From NCBI GenBank assembly GCA_937875395.1, contig CALNCU010000079.1, positions 1-14,049 on the forward strand: 14,049 nt of DNA, written 5' to 3'. Source of the stretch: an uncultured Armatimonadota bacterium (GTDB lineage Bacteria > Armatimonadota > UBA5829 > DTJY01). A program made the position numbers and the translations under genes. A model generated the notes under the pieces. The model was not told the DNA's origin. It saw only the letters and a program-made list of their open reading frames with translations, and made no database searches. Positions 1 to 7,843 of this stretch are shown here, piece by piece; the first letter of the stretch is position 1, and each line of letters opens with the position of its first letter.

Positions 1-115
1 CAACCCCCGGGTTGATACTTCGGTCGCAGAGCCGGAGGCGTCGCTGCCGAAGCCCATGTAGATAATAGAGCACCCCGCAACGGCTTATTCTGTGCTGACA
101 GGTATTGGCGTGCGG
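1..115. other. Unresolved left edge with inverted repeats
   Basis: No gene can be assigned here. Frame 2 on the plus strand is open from the edge to a TAG at 59-61 (19 codons ending SLPKPM) and could be the tail of a convergent gene. On the minus strand an ATG at 57-55 opens a frame that leaves the window (MGFGSDASGSATEV...), but it has no convincing Shine-Dalgarno site and a TAA lies in frame at 87-85. Two inverted repeats are visible. CAACCC/GGGTTG sits at 1-14. CTTCGG (18-23) pairs with CCGAAG (47-52) and encloses GCC-GGA-GGC (31-39). Either could belong to a terminator for the phosphatase gene, but no T-run follows inside the window. Confidence 0.3.
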
Positions 116-2662
116 CTAGAAGAGCGAATCCGGCTCGCGAAGCTTAACAGAGATGATGGCTATATCGTCTCGCAGGGTGCCGCCGGTAAAGTCGCTAATC
201 CCGGAGAGCAGGGCCTGCGGAATATCCGGCGTCTCTTTGCTCAGCAGCTCTGCCACTATCTCTTTTAAGCCTTCCGTGCCCAGGAACTTCCCTTCACGCC
301 GGGCCTCCGTGGCGCCGTCCGTGTAGAAAATAAGAAGGTCTCCCGGCAGAATAGATACCGTTTTTGCCTCATACTCCGCTTCCAGCACCGCACCCGCTGC
401 CGGGCCGCCGGTCTCCAGAGATTCAATAGCGCCGTTATTGCTTCTGTAGAGAAGCGGAAGTTCATGTCCTGCGTTTACATAGGTAAAAGTGCCTGTATTG
501 GCATCTAATACGCCGTACACAAGCGTGATAAACTTGGACGAAGGAGTGTACCGGCAAAGAGTCCCGTTCAGCCGCTGAACAACGCTTAAGGGGTCTAAAT
601 CCTCTGCAGAGTAGGCTTTTATAGTGTGGCGCGCCATTGCCGTGTAAACTGCAGCTTCAATCCCCTTGCCGGAGACATCCCCTATGGCAATCCCGTATCT
701 GCGCCCACCAAGATCTATAACATCATAAAAATCTCCGCCTACAAGGGATTCATCAAAGGCTGCCTGGTAGCAATAATCAACCTGTACGGCAGAGAAGGCG
801 GCCTTTTTAAGATCCGGCAGAAAGCTCTTCTGAAGGCTCTCTGCAACCGTCTTCTGCCGCTCATAAAGCCCGGCGTTTCTTATGCCCACTGCCACCATGG
901 GCGCAAGCTTGGTAAGCAGCGCCTTCTCCCTCTCTCCAAAGGGTTCGGCGTTCTGGCGGAAGATGTTTATTGCTCCAAGAAAGCCCGGCATGGCCATGGG
1001 CACGGAGATAAGGTGGTGGGTGCCGCCATCCTCAAGCACAAGTTCCGGGTATTTGCAGTGGCAGCTGTTTGAGACGCCGTTCATAATAATTGCCTCGCCC
1101 GCCTGAGCAGCGGAGAGCGCAATGCTGTCGCAGGCGTCTATGTGGTCGGCTATGCTCTGCCTGCGGATAAGCCTTCTTGTCCCCAGAATTTTCATCTGCT
1201 CCGCCTCCCCAGCCTCCAGGACGAGCACGGAGCAGGCTTTGGCATCTACTGCGGCCTTAAGCTTCTCTGTAAGGGTATCTACAAGCCCGTTTAAATCCAG
1301 CTTTGATGTAACGGCGCGGGCTATGTCTGTAACGGTTTCAAGATCAAGGGCGTAGTCCTTCTTTGAACGGGCGGAACCAAAGAGACGTTCCCGCATCTGC
1401 GCCGTCTCAAGGGCAAGCGCCGCCTGCCCCGCAAGGGCCTCAAAAAGCCGGGTCTCGCTCTTTGAAAGCCGCGTTTTGCGGTTGAAGAAGGCGCCCAGCA
1501 CGCCCAGGCATTCGCCCCTTGCCATAAGTGGTGCAAAGACGGCGGAGACAATCCCGGCCGCCCCGTCAAGCTTTCTCATAAGCGCAGGTTCCGTGCTTAC
1601 ATCCATCACGGCTACAAGTCTTTTTGCAAAGAAAGCCTCTCCTGCAGGCCCCTCCCCCGGGCGGAAGATAAGGCGTTTTGCATCCTCTTCATTAAAGCCC
1701 ACCCCGGCGGCCATAAAGAGCAGGCTCCGCTCCTTGTCAAAAGGCATAAGGAACGCGGCAGAGGAGGAGAGGGAGATGGATGAAAGCTCTGCTATTTGCC
1801 GGTAGATCTCTGCGGGCGCCTCATTAGATGCGGCCGCATTCTGTGCCTGGACAAGGTTGGCTAACTCCGCGGTCTGCTCCTTAAACTGCGCCTGCAGGCG
1901 GGTGTGCTCTGCAAGCATTCCGGCAAGCGGCGCAAAGAGCACCAGCAGCCGCAAGACTCCGGAAAGCCCAAACCAGAAGTTAGAAATATTCCAGGGCCCC
2001 GGCCTTAGCATAAAGGCTATCTGCGCAAAGGCCGCAAATATAAGGCCCGTAGCCATCCAAGATAGAACGGCGTTCCCGCGGTGAATCTGGGGGCGGCTTA
2101 TGGCAAACCATGAAAGCGTGAAGGCTGTGGCGCAGATAAGGCTTGTAATTACCCACGCCCTCTCACCGGAAAGGCTGCGGGCCACCGGTTCGGAATAAGA
2201 GGTCAAAAAGACTGCAAAGGCCCCCCACAGCACCCCTGCCGCAATAACGGAGCCGGTGCCTATGCCGGTGTACCGCCGGGCAAAGAGTCCGCGGTTAACA
2301 ATAAGACTCAGGCAGAGCGTAAGGAAAAGGGTGATCCATTCCGCCTGCCACAGCGCCACGTAGAAGATTCTGTTGTAGGGTCTTGCCAGGGCCCCGGGCA
2401 GGGAGAGGGCGTCCCAGACATACATAACGCCAAGTGCAAGGAACCCGGCGCCAAGATACAGGTGGGTGCGCCGTCCGTGGGTGGCGTATTGGGACATCAT
2501 AACGGCGAACACCCCAAAAGAGAGCACCGATGCAAGCCAGGAGACTGCCGCATACGGGTTCGGCTGCATTGCTCCGCGCGCCTTTGCCGCTGCCGCAACC
2601 AGCAGAAGCGCAGCCGCGCAAGAGGCGGTAATAATAAGCAGAGTGCTTTTTTTTGCGTTCAT
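116..2662 (-). CDS. Membrane-anchored GAF-GAF-PP2C (SpoIIE/RsbU-type) serine phosphatase
   Basis: Predicted integral-membrane signalling phosphatase that dephosphorylates a Ser/Thr-phosphorylated protein, in known relatives usually an anti-sigma-factor antagonist. From the ATG at 2662 it has 848 residues. About eight membrane segments lie within residues 7-251 (a MASE-like sensor module). A short coiled linker follows, then a GAF domain at about 283-420, a second GAF at about 440-600, and a SpoIIE/PP2C domain at about 605-842. Metal-binding motifs of that family are intact: GGDFYD (D644, D647), GDVSGKG (D662), NAGH (730-733), YTDG (D782) and RDD (D832, D833). LQKSFLP (610-616) is the usual RsbU-like entry to the domain. 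An in-frame start 20 codons upstream exists, but AAGGAG six bases before the chosen ATG decides the start. No STAS or anti-sigma kinase partner is in the window. The target is unknown. The fold is secure. Confidence 0.93.
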   Translation of the reverse strand: MNAKKSTLLIITASCAAALLLVAAAAKARGAMQPNPYAAVSWLASVLSFGVFAVMMSQYATHGRRTHLYLGAGFLALGVMYVWDALSLPGALARPYNRIFYVALWQAEWITLFLTLCLSLIVNRGLFARRYTGIGTGSVIAAGVLWGAFAVFLTSYSEPVARSLSGERAWVITSLICATAFTLSWFAISRPQIHRGNAVLSWMATGLIFAAFAQIAFMLRPGPWNISNFWFGLSGVLRLLVLFAPLAGMLAEHTRLQAQFKEQTAELANLVQAQNAAASNEAPAEIYRQIAELSSISLSSSAAFLMPFDKERSLLFMAAGVGFNEEDAKRLIFRPGEGPAGEAFFAKRLVAVMDVSTEPALMRKLDGAAGIVSAVFAPLMARGECLGVLGAFFNRKTRLSKSETRLFEALAGQAALALETAQMRERLFGSARSKKDYALDLETVTDIARAVTSKLDLNGLVDTLTEKLKAAVDAKACSVLVLEAGEAEQMKILGTRRLIRRQSIADHIDACDSIALSAAQAGEAIIMNGVSNSCHCKYPELVLEDGGTHHLISVPMAMPGFLGAINIFRQNAEPFGEREKALLTKLAPMVAVGIRNAGLYERQKTVAESLQKSFLPDLKKAAFSAVQVDYCYQAAFDESLVGGDFYDVIDLGGRRYGIAIGDVSGKGIEAAVYTAMARHTIKAYSAEDLDPLSVVQRLNGTLCRYTPSSKFITLVYGVLDANTGTFTYVNAGHELPLLYRSNNGAIESLETGGPAAGAVLEAEYEAKTVSILPGDLLIFYTDGATEARREGKFLGTEGLKEIVAELLSKETPDIPQALLSGISDFTGGTLRDDIAIISVKLREPDSLF

Positions 2663-2728
2663 AAGGCTCTCCTTGGGCCGAAATTTGCTTGCAATTGAGC
2701 TGCGGGAAAGCAAGATTGACACCAGCTT

Positions 2729-2757
2729 ATTGTAACATACAGGCTCATCTGCGGCAA
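2729..2757 (-). promoter_or_regulatory. Probable sigma70 promoter of the phosphatase gene
   Basis: On the minus strand TTGCCG (2757-2752) and TACAAT (2734-2729) are 17 nt apart, and the -10 box is preceded by TGT, giving an extended -10. Transcription would start near 2722, leaving a leader of about 60 nt before the ATG at 2662. The -35 box is only a 4/6 match; the -10 box is 5/6. Confidence 0.5.
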
Positions 2758-2802
2758 GGACTATCTACCTCTGCATTAAAGCTTCCCGTCAGCCCTTGCC
2801 GT

Positions 2803-2830
2803 TTGAAACACGGGCTGCTTTAGGTATAGA
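2803..2830 (+). promoter_or_regulatory. Probable sigma70 promoter of the acyltransferase gene
   Basis: TTGAAA (2803-2808) and TATAGA (2825-2830) are separated by 16 nt, 25 bases before the ATG at 2855. The start would be near 2837, giving a very short leader that still holds the GGAGAAGG ribosome binding site. It lies back to back with the minus-strand promoter of the phosphatase gene, so the pair share a 192-base divergent region. Confidence 0.5.
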
Positions 2831-2854
2831 AGATATATCTTACGGAGAAGGCAT

Positions 2855-3967
2855 ATGTTAAAGATATCCCTGATAGATAGTAGAGAAGGCATAAACAAGC
2901 TGCATGGCAAGTGGGATGAGCTCTTTAAGCTCTGCCCGGGCGCCAGCGTCTTTCAATCATGGGAGTGGGTGGCATCGTGCGCAGAGTTCTTGGGCGGGGG
3001 CAGGCGAATCTTTTTGCTCTGCGCGCAGGAAGGGGATCAAATTGTTGGAATAGCCCCCCTTGAGACAACCCCTGTCCTGGGCCTGCCCGTCCGGCGCCTG
3101 CAGTTTACAGGCACCGGCATATCGGATATTCTGGATTTTCTTGTTCTGCCCGGTTTTGAAGAGAGGTTCTTTCAGGCCGTGTGCGCATGGCTTGATAAAA
3201 ACCCCCGCCTGTGGGATGTAATAGATTTGCATGATCTGCCGTCCGGCTCCCGCACCCCAACGGCCTTCACGGGCAAAGGATGGCGCTCTATCTGCCGGGA
3301 TCAGAACATGAACTACTACCGGCCCCTCCCCCCGTCCTGGGATGAGTATCTGCAGGAATTCGGGCGAAAAAAGCGGCATGAGATCCGCCGGATAGAAAGA
3401 GTGCTCTCAGACGAACATGAGGTCTTGCGCACGGTTCTTTCTAAAGAAGAGCTGGCTGCGGGCATGGATACCCTCTTCAGCCTGCACACAAACAGATGGC
3501 AGCAAATGGGAGATACCGGCATATTTTGCGAAGAGAGCCGCCGCAGGTTTTACAACCGCATTGCAGAGCTCTTTTATGACAAGGGGTGGATTAGGCTGCA
3601 GTGCATAAAGCTGGACGGAAAACTTAAGGCCGTTGGATTATGTTTCACCTGCAACGGCAAGGCGGGGTACTACATCACGGGATGGGATGCATCGCTGGCC
3701 GGGATAAGCCTGGGATCAAACCTTCTGGCCTTCTCTATCAAAGATTCCATAGAACAGGGCCTTACTGAATTTGATTTTCTGCGCGGAGCAGAGGACTATA
3801 AATCCCATTGGACAAAGCATGTGCGCATGACAAAACGGCTTTTTATTTACAGAAGGGATTTACGCTCCCTTTTTGGATTATATGCGGCGGCGGCAGAGAA
3901 GCGGATAGGCTACCGGACAAGAAGATTTATACAAAGGAATTTACGCAGACCGGAATCCCACGCATAA
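2855..3967 (+). CDS. FemAB/CelD-like GNAT acyltransferase (Acetyltransf_6 type)
   Basis: Predicted cytoplasmic N-acyltransferase of 370 residues from the CelD/BioF2-like GNAT group. The family transfers acyl or aminoacyl groups onto envelope or exopolysaccharide precursors, but the substrate here cannot be read from sequence. The N-terminal half (1-160) carries the family pattern FQSWEW (about 38-43) followed by the hydrophobic strand that contains VGIAPLE. The C-terminal half has the second GNAT-like fold. Its signature is the segment ending in FDFLRGAEDYKSHW (about 309-322), where the acyltransferases of this group have DFLRG-x-x-x-YK. The basic tail (RRFIQRNLRR) may bring the protein to the membrane. 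The start is supported by GGAGAAGG directly upstream. The gene has its own promoter, and the aroB promoter follows, so it is probably a single-gene unit. Confidence 0.85.
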   Translation: MLKISLIDSREGINKLHGKWDELFKLCPGASVFQSWEWVASCAEFLGGGRRIFLLCAQEGDQIVGIAPLETTPVLGLPVRRLQFTGTGISDILDFLVLPGFEERFFQAVCAWLDKNPRLWDVIDLHDLPSGSRTPTAFTGKGWRSICRDQNMNYYRPLPPSWDEYLQEFGRKKRHEIRRIERVLSDEHEVLRTVLSKEELAAGMDTLFSLHTNRWQQMGDTGIFCEESRRRFYNRIAELFYDKGWIRLQCIKLDGKLKAVGLCFTCNGKAGYYITGWDASLAGISLGSNLLAFSIKDSIEQGLTEFDFLRGAEDYKSHWTKHVRMTKRLFIYRRDLRSLFGLYAAAAEKRIGYRTRRFIQRNLRRPESHA

Positions 3968-3993
3968 GATACACTCTCCGGCATTCCCCAAGG

Positions 3994-4023
3994 TTTACAA
4001 GTCCCGGCAGAATTTGTTATAGT
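3994..4023 (+). promoter_or_regulatory. Probable sigma70 promoter of the aroB-to-htrA operon
   Basis: TTTACA (3994-3999) and TATAGT (4018-4023) are 18 nt apart, and TG one base before the -10 makes it an extended -10. The predicted start is near 4030, with a leader of about 59 nt before the aroB ATG at 4089. No later promoter of comparable quality was found upstream of the genes that follow, so this is the likely origin of the whole series down to the terminator at 12920. Confidence 0.6.
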
Positions 4024-4088
4024 GCAACTTGAATTAAAGGGACTTGCACCCAATAGCAGGCACAATCTCCCATACAGAGAGAACTTAC

Positions 4089-5180
4089 ATGAGCATAATA
4101 AGGGTTGATCTTAAAGAGAAGGCTTACAACATTCACGTGGGCCAGGATATACTCCCTTCGGCCGGGGAGCTGATAGCAGGGGCCTGCCGCGGGCGCCGGG
4201 CGGTTATTATAACCAACCCCAAAATAGGAAGGCTCTACGGCGGCATCCTTGCCGGCAGCCTTAAAGACGCCGGAATTGTGGCAGATGTAGTTGCCATCCC
4301 CGCCGGAGAGAGGCACAAAACGCTCCGCACAGTCTCTTCCCTCTACGAAAGGCTCCTTGATATGAAGGTAGACAGGGGCGGCATAGCCATAGGTCTGGGC
4401 GGCGGAGTGGTTGGGGATATTACCGGGTTTGTTGCGGCAACCTACCTGCGGGGGATAGATTTTGTGCAGGTGCCCACATCCCTTCTTGCCCAGGTGGATG
4501 CAAGCATAGGCGGAAAGACGGGCGTAGACCTGGCCCGCGGCAAGAATCTTGTGGGCGCATTCTACCAGCCCAAGACCGTCCTTATAGACCTCTCCGTGCT
4601 GGGTACGCTCCCCCGCCGGGAGTTCCGGGCAGGGTTGGCCGAGATAATTAAACATGGTATAATTCAGGATGGTGAATACTTTAAATTTCTAGAGGAAAAT
4701 TCGGGGATTATTCTAAAACGCAACCCGGAGGCGCTGGAGCATATTATCTGCCGTTCGTGCCAGATTAAATCGGCGGTTGTCCGGGCGGATGAACGGGAGG
4801 CCGGTCTGCGCCGCATCTTAAACTACGGCCACACGGCAGGCCACGCCGTTGAATTGCTTACAGGGTACAAAACCCTTCTGCACGGAGAGGCCGTTGCAAT
4901 AGGAATGGTAACCGCGGCCCTTGTTGCCCGGGAGATGGGGGGCGCAGATGCAGACCTGGCCCGGCGCCTGGCCTGTGTGCTCACCTCCGCAGGGCTCCCG
5001 GTAAAGCTCCCGGAAGGGCTAAGCCCCCGCGCAGTGGTAGACGCCATGAAGCTTGATAAAAAAGTCCTGGGCGGCCGGCTTAACACGGTGCTTGTAAACA
5101 GCCCGGGCAGGGCCTTTGTGGCGGATAACGTAACCCCGGAAATCTGGCAAAAGGCTCTCTCAGCCCAGATGAAACTTTAA
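4089..5180 (+). CDS. aroB: 3-Dehydroquinate synthase (AroB)
   Basis: Cytoplasmic NAD- and Zn-dependent enzyme that converts DAHP to 3-dehydroquinate, the second step of the shikimate pathway. From the ATG at 4089 it has 363 residues, the normal length. The NAD-binding core GLGGGVVGDITGF (102-114) and the VPTSLLAQVDASIGGKTGVD signature (128-147) are intact. The Zn ligands E185, H248 and H265 sit almost exactly where the E. coli enzyme has them (184, 247, 264), which supports this start over an in-frame TTG at 4044. The ribosome binding site is weak (GAGAGAA), the only odd point. It is the first gene of the long plus-strand series and is separated by 84 bases from the small membrane protein gene. 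Confidence 0.97.
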   Translation: MSIIRVDLKEKAYNIHVGQDILPSAGELIAGACRGRRAVIITNPKIGRLYGGILAGSLKDAGIVADVVAIPAGERHKTLRTVSSLYERLLDMKVDRGGIAIGLGGGVVGDITGFVAATYLRGIDFVQVPTSLLAQVDASIGGKTGVDLARGKNLVGAFYQPKTVLIDLSVLGTLPRREFRAGLAEIIKHGIIQDGEYFKFLEENSGIILKRNPEALEHIICRSCQIKSAVVRADEREAGLRRILNYGHTAGHAVELLTGYKTLLHGEAVAIGMVTAALVAREMGGADADLARRLACVLTSAGLPVKLPEGLSPRAVVDAMKLDKKVLGGRLNTVLVNSPGRAFVADNVTPEIWQKALSAQMKL

Positions 5181-5217
5181 TTAAATGCTTTGGCCGCAGA
5201 GCCTTCAGTCGCCGCTG

Positions 5218-5239
5218 CTTAAGCAGGGAAACCTTTAAG
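5218..5239 (+). promoter_or_regulatory. Leader stem-loop with GAAA tetraloop
   Basis: CTTAA and AGG (5218-5227, with a GC bulge) pair with CCT and TTAAG (5232-5239) around a GAAA loop. The upstream arm is also half of a perfect 12-base palindrome, CTGCTTAAGCAG (5215-5226). No T-run follows, so it is not a terminator. It may act in mRNA processing or stability between aroB and the next gene. Its role is unknown. Confidence 0.3.
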
Positions 5240-5264
5240 AAAACATTAATCCCAGGAGTCTGCC

Positions 5265-5462
5265 GTGCAGGTTTTTAAAGAGCGCGCAGTAGAAATAATA
5301 TCTTCAATATGGCTTGTTATAATAGCGCTGGGGTACGTAGCGCGGTACTATCTGGAGCTGGATGTAGACTTCTCCTGGGCCTACCTGATAATGCTCCTTG
5401 TTGCGGCTGCGGGCGCAAGCCTCTCCGTTATTAAAAAGCTAGAGGCAAAAAGGAAGAGATAA
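5265..5462 (+). CDS. Small two-helix membrane protein, function unknown
   Basis: I do not recognise this 65-residue protein. It has two hydrophobic segments, at about 10-29 and 37-55, joined by a short acidic loop (LELDVDFS), and ends in a basic tail (KKLEAKRKR) that should stay in the cytoplasm. The start is GTG, with AGGAG six bases upstream. That site and the compact spacing make it a real gene rather than a chance frame. It lies 84 bases after aroB and 45 before the PASTA receptor kinase, so it is probably cotranscribed with both. A role as a small partner of the membrane kinase is possible from position alone. Confidence 0.75.
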   Translation: MQVFKERAVEIISSIWLVIIALGYVARYYLELDVDFSWAYLIMLLVAAAGASLSVIKKLEAKRKR

Positions 5463-5507
5463 TAGTCCGGGCCCCATCTGCTGGGCGTTCGCTTTGGAGG
5501 TAGCCAA

Positions 5508-7184
5508 GTGATCGGTACGGTTATCAAACACAGATACGAACTAATAGAAAAGATAGGCGAAGGCAACCTGTTCTCTGTTTACAAGTGTGAAGACAAAATA
5601 GAGAACCGGCTTGTAGCCATGAAGATACTGCTGCCGCAATACTCTGCAGACCGAATGTTTGCAGAGCGGCTTCTGGTAGAGGCAAAAGCAATGGTTGGGG
5701 TAGCGCACCCCGGCATTGTAGAAGTCTATGATTGCGGAGAGCAGGAAGGCATCTACTTTGTAATAGTAGAGTACGTAAGGGGGGTAGACCTTAGGGAACG
5801 CATTAGAAGGAGCGCCCCGTTTACCCCGTCAACGGCCGTTGATGCCGGAATGGCCATCTGCGAAGTTATAGATTTTGCGCATAAACACGGCTTTGTGCAT
5901 GGGGACCTCCGCCCCGGAAACATCCTGGTCACCCCGGAAGGGCATATAAAGATAGCAGATTTCTGGGTGGGCGGCGCTATTGCATCTTCCCAAACCCTCA
6001 GCGCAAACGCCATTATGCGTTCCATCCACTACATGGCCCCGGAGGTGGCGGAAGGGAAGACCCCTGCGCAGGCATCGGATATCTACTCCGTGGGGATAAT
6101 CCTCTTTGAGCTTCTGGTAGGGGTTGTGCCCTTTGACGGCGATACCCCAATCGCCATAGGGCTTCAGCATGCCCGCGCCCCCATTCCATCCGTGCGGTCG
6201 CTTAACCCCGGCGTGCCCAGGAACCTGGAGTCCTCGGTTGCCAAAGCCCTGCAGAAGGCGCCGGAGAGCAGATACCGCTCCGCAAAGGCCATGCTGAACG
6301 ATCTTAAATCCGCCAGGGAAGGCCTTCGCACATCCAAATCCGGTCCGCCGGATCAGCAGGCGGCCATACCGGATATATCCGAAGCCAGCGTGCTAAGCGA
6401 AACAGAGCCGGCGCTCCTGGCCGCGCTCCGCCGGACGCTTCTGGCAATAGTCCTTATTGTGGCGGTAGTCTCCGCCCTGCTCATAGGCTACGTCTGGATG
6501 CGTCCCGGGGAGATAACTGTCCCTGACATGCTGGGCAAAACGCTTACAGAAGCGCAGCAGGTGGCAAACGCCAACCACTTCCAAATAGCCGTGAAGAGCG
6601 AACAGTTTAACGATGATTACTCGGAAGGCACCGTCTACTATATGAACCCCGCAGGCGGCCGAAGCATAAAAGCCGGCAAGGTGGTAGATGTATGGATAAG
6701 CAAGGGTTCCCGGTACGCCACCGTGCCCAACTGCCTGCGCCTCACCACAGAAAACGCGCGGGAGAGAATAGCCGCCGCCGGGTTGAACGTGGGAGAGATC
6801 TCTCAGGAGTACAGCTCTGCCATAGCGGCGGGGAGCATATCAAAACAGGTGCCCTCCGCCGGCAAAAAAACAGAACGTGGGCAACCCGTGAACCTTGTAA
6901 TAAGCCTGGGGCCGGACCCCACTGTAGAGATACCCGCAGATTCTGCCGGTTCTGCGCAAAGCGGGCCCGCGCAGTCTTTTGATGTAAAGTTTACGGTGCC
7001 GAAGGGCCGGGACCCTCAGCCGGTAAGGATAATAGTTCTTGACGACAACGGCGAGAACGTGGTCTATTCAGAACTCCTGCACCCGGGAGACAAGGTAAAC
7101 CAGACGGTTCAGGGCACCGGAAAAGAGATAACCATAAGAGTATATATTGCAGATAAACTAGTCAGGGAGGAACACAGTAGATGA
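5508..7184 (+). CDS. PASTA-domain receptor Ser/Thr protein kinase-like protein (divergent active site)
   Basis: Single-pass membrane protein of 558 residues with the layout of PknB-type receptors: a kinase domain at about 10-270, a linker, a membrane helix at about 309-328, then two PASTA repeats outside (about 335-400 and 402-468) and an extra 85-residue C-terminal region. PASTA domains bind peptidoglycan or lipid II in studied relatives. The ATP lysine K39 (VAMK), the helix-C glutamate E58, the catalytic D133, N138 and the APE motif (177-179) are present. However, HRD reads HGD (131-133), the usual catalytic-loop lysine is R135, DFG reads DFW (151-153), and the last glycine of the P-loop is missing (GEGNLFSV). 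Weak kinase or pseudokinase activity is therefore possible. The GTG start has GGAGG seven bases upstream. The stop overlaps the rpe start by four bases. Confidence 0.9.
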   Translation: MIGTVIKHRYELIEKIGEGNLFSVYKCEDKIENRLVAMKILLPQYSADRMFAERLLVEAKAMVGVAHPGIVEVYDCGEQEGIYFVIVEYVRGVDLRERIRRSAPFTPSTAVDAGMAICEVIDFAHKHGFVHGDLRPGNILVTPEGHIKIADFWVGGAIASSQTLSANAIMRSIHYMAPEVAEGKTPAQASDIYSVGIILFELLVGVVPFDGDTPIAIGLQHARAPIPSVRSLNPGVPRNLESSVAKALQKAPESRYRSAKAMLNDLKSAREGLRTSKSGPPDQQAAIPDISEASVLSETEPALLAALRRTLLAIVLIVAVVSALLIGYVWMRPGEITVPDMLGKTLTEAQQVANANHFQIAVKSEQFNDDYSEGTVYYMNPAGGRSIKAGKVVDVWISKGSRYATVPNCLRLTTENARERIAAAGLNVGEISQEYSSAIAAGSISKQVPSAGKKTERGQPVNLVISLGPDPTVEIPADSAGSAQSGPAQSFDVKFTVPKGRDPQPVRIIVLDDNGENVVYSELLHPGDKVNQTVQGTGKEITIRVYIADKLVREEHSR

Positions 7185-7843
7185 TAAAGATTTCACCCTC
7201 CCTGCTGTCCGCAGATTTCAGCAATCTTGAAAGGGATGTGCGCAGGGTTACGGCTGCAGGTGCAGACTGCATTCACTGCGATGTTATGGACGGCAGGTTT
7301 GTCCCGAATATCACGTTCGGGCCGCTGGTGATACGTGACATAAGGGATAAAACGGATCTGCCGCTTATAGGCCACCTTATGATAGAGCACCCGGAGGACA
7401 TTCTGGCAGAGTTTATAAAAGCCGGATGCGATACCATTCTTGTGCACGCAGAGGCGTGCATCCACCTGCACAGAACGCTTCAGCAGATTAAAGAGGCCGG
7501 GGCGCTTGCAGGGGTGGCCGTCAACCCCTCCACGCCGCTCTGCATGGTGGAAGAAGTAATGGGCGATATGGACGAGCTTTTAATTATGACGGTAAACCCC
7601 GGCTACGGCGGGCAGGCCTTCATACATTCCATGCTCCCCAAGATAAGGGCGGCCAGGGCGCTTGCAGATGAGCGCGGCCTCTCCCTGGATATTGCGGTGG
7701 ATGGCGGGGTTAATCTGGAGACCTGCAAGCTGGTTGTAGAAGCGGGCGCAAACGCCCTTATAGCCGGATCGTTCGTCTTTACCAATCCGTCCGGTATAGA
7801 CGCCGCCATCTCCGGTCTAAGGGAGCGGCGTGGTACACTTTAA
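7181..7843 (+). CDS. rpe: Ribulose-phosphate 3-epimerase
   Basis: Metal-dependent cytoplasmic TIM-barrel enzyme that interconverts ribulose 5-phosphate and xylulose 5-phosphate. It has 220 residues, the usual length. The N-terminal ISPSLLSADF, the metal ligands H32, D34, H65 and D174, the VNPGYGGQ loop (138-144) and the DGGV phosphate-binding segment (174-177) all fit. The segment before H65 reads PLIGHLM where most homologues have an Asp in place of this Ile (LDVHLM). It starts with ATG inside an ATGA overlap with the kinase-like gene, with GGAGG ten bases upstream, so translation is probably coupled. Its substrate is shared with the RibB half of the ribBA product encoded downstream. Confidence 0.97.
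   Translation: MIKISPSLLSADFSNLERDVRRVTAAGADCIHCDVMDGRFVPNITFGPLVIRDIRDKTDLPLIGHLMIEHPEDILAEFIKAGCDTILVHAEACIHLHRTLQQIKEAGALAGVAVNPSTPLCMVEEVMGDMDELLIMTVNPGYGGQAFIHSMLPKIRAARALADERGLSLDIAVDGGVNLETCKLVVEAGANALIAGSFVFTNPSGIDAAISGLRERRGTL

Noticed and set aside
2684..2694. TTGCTTGCAA shared with position 9309-9319, considered as a regulatory repeat
   Set aside because: Ten-base matches of this kind are expected by chance in a 14 kb window, and the two sites have unrelated contexts.
2663..2722. Start of the phosphatase at 2722 instead of 2662
   Set aside because: The 20 added residues have no ribosome binding site, while AAGGAG sits six bases before the ATG at 2662. The predicted transcript start is also near 2722.
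4017..4655. 212-codon open frame on the minus strand inside aroB
   Set aside because: It lies opposite the most conserved part of AroB and also covers the promoter region. The translation is rich in Cys, His and Tyr without a motif.
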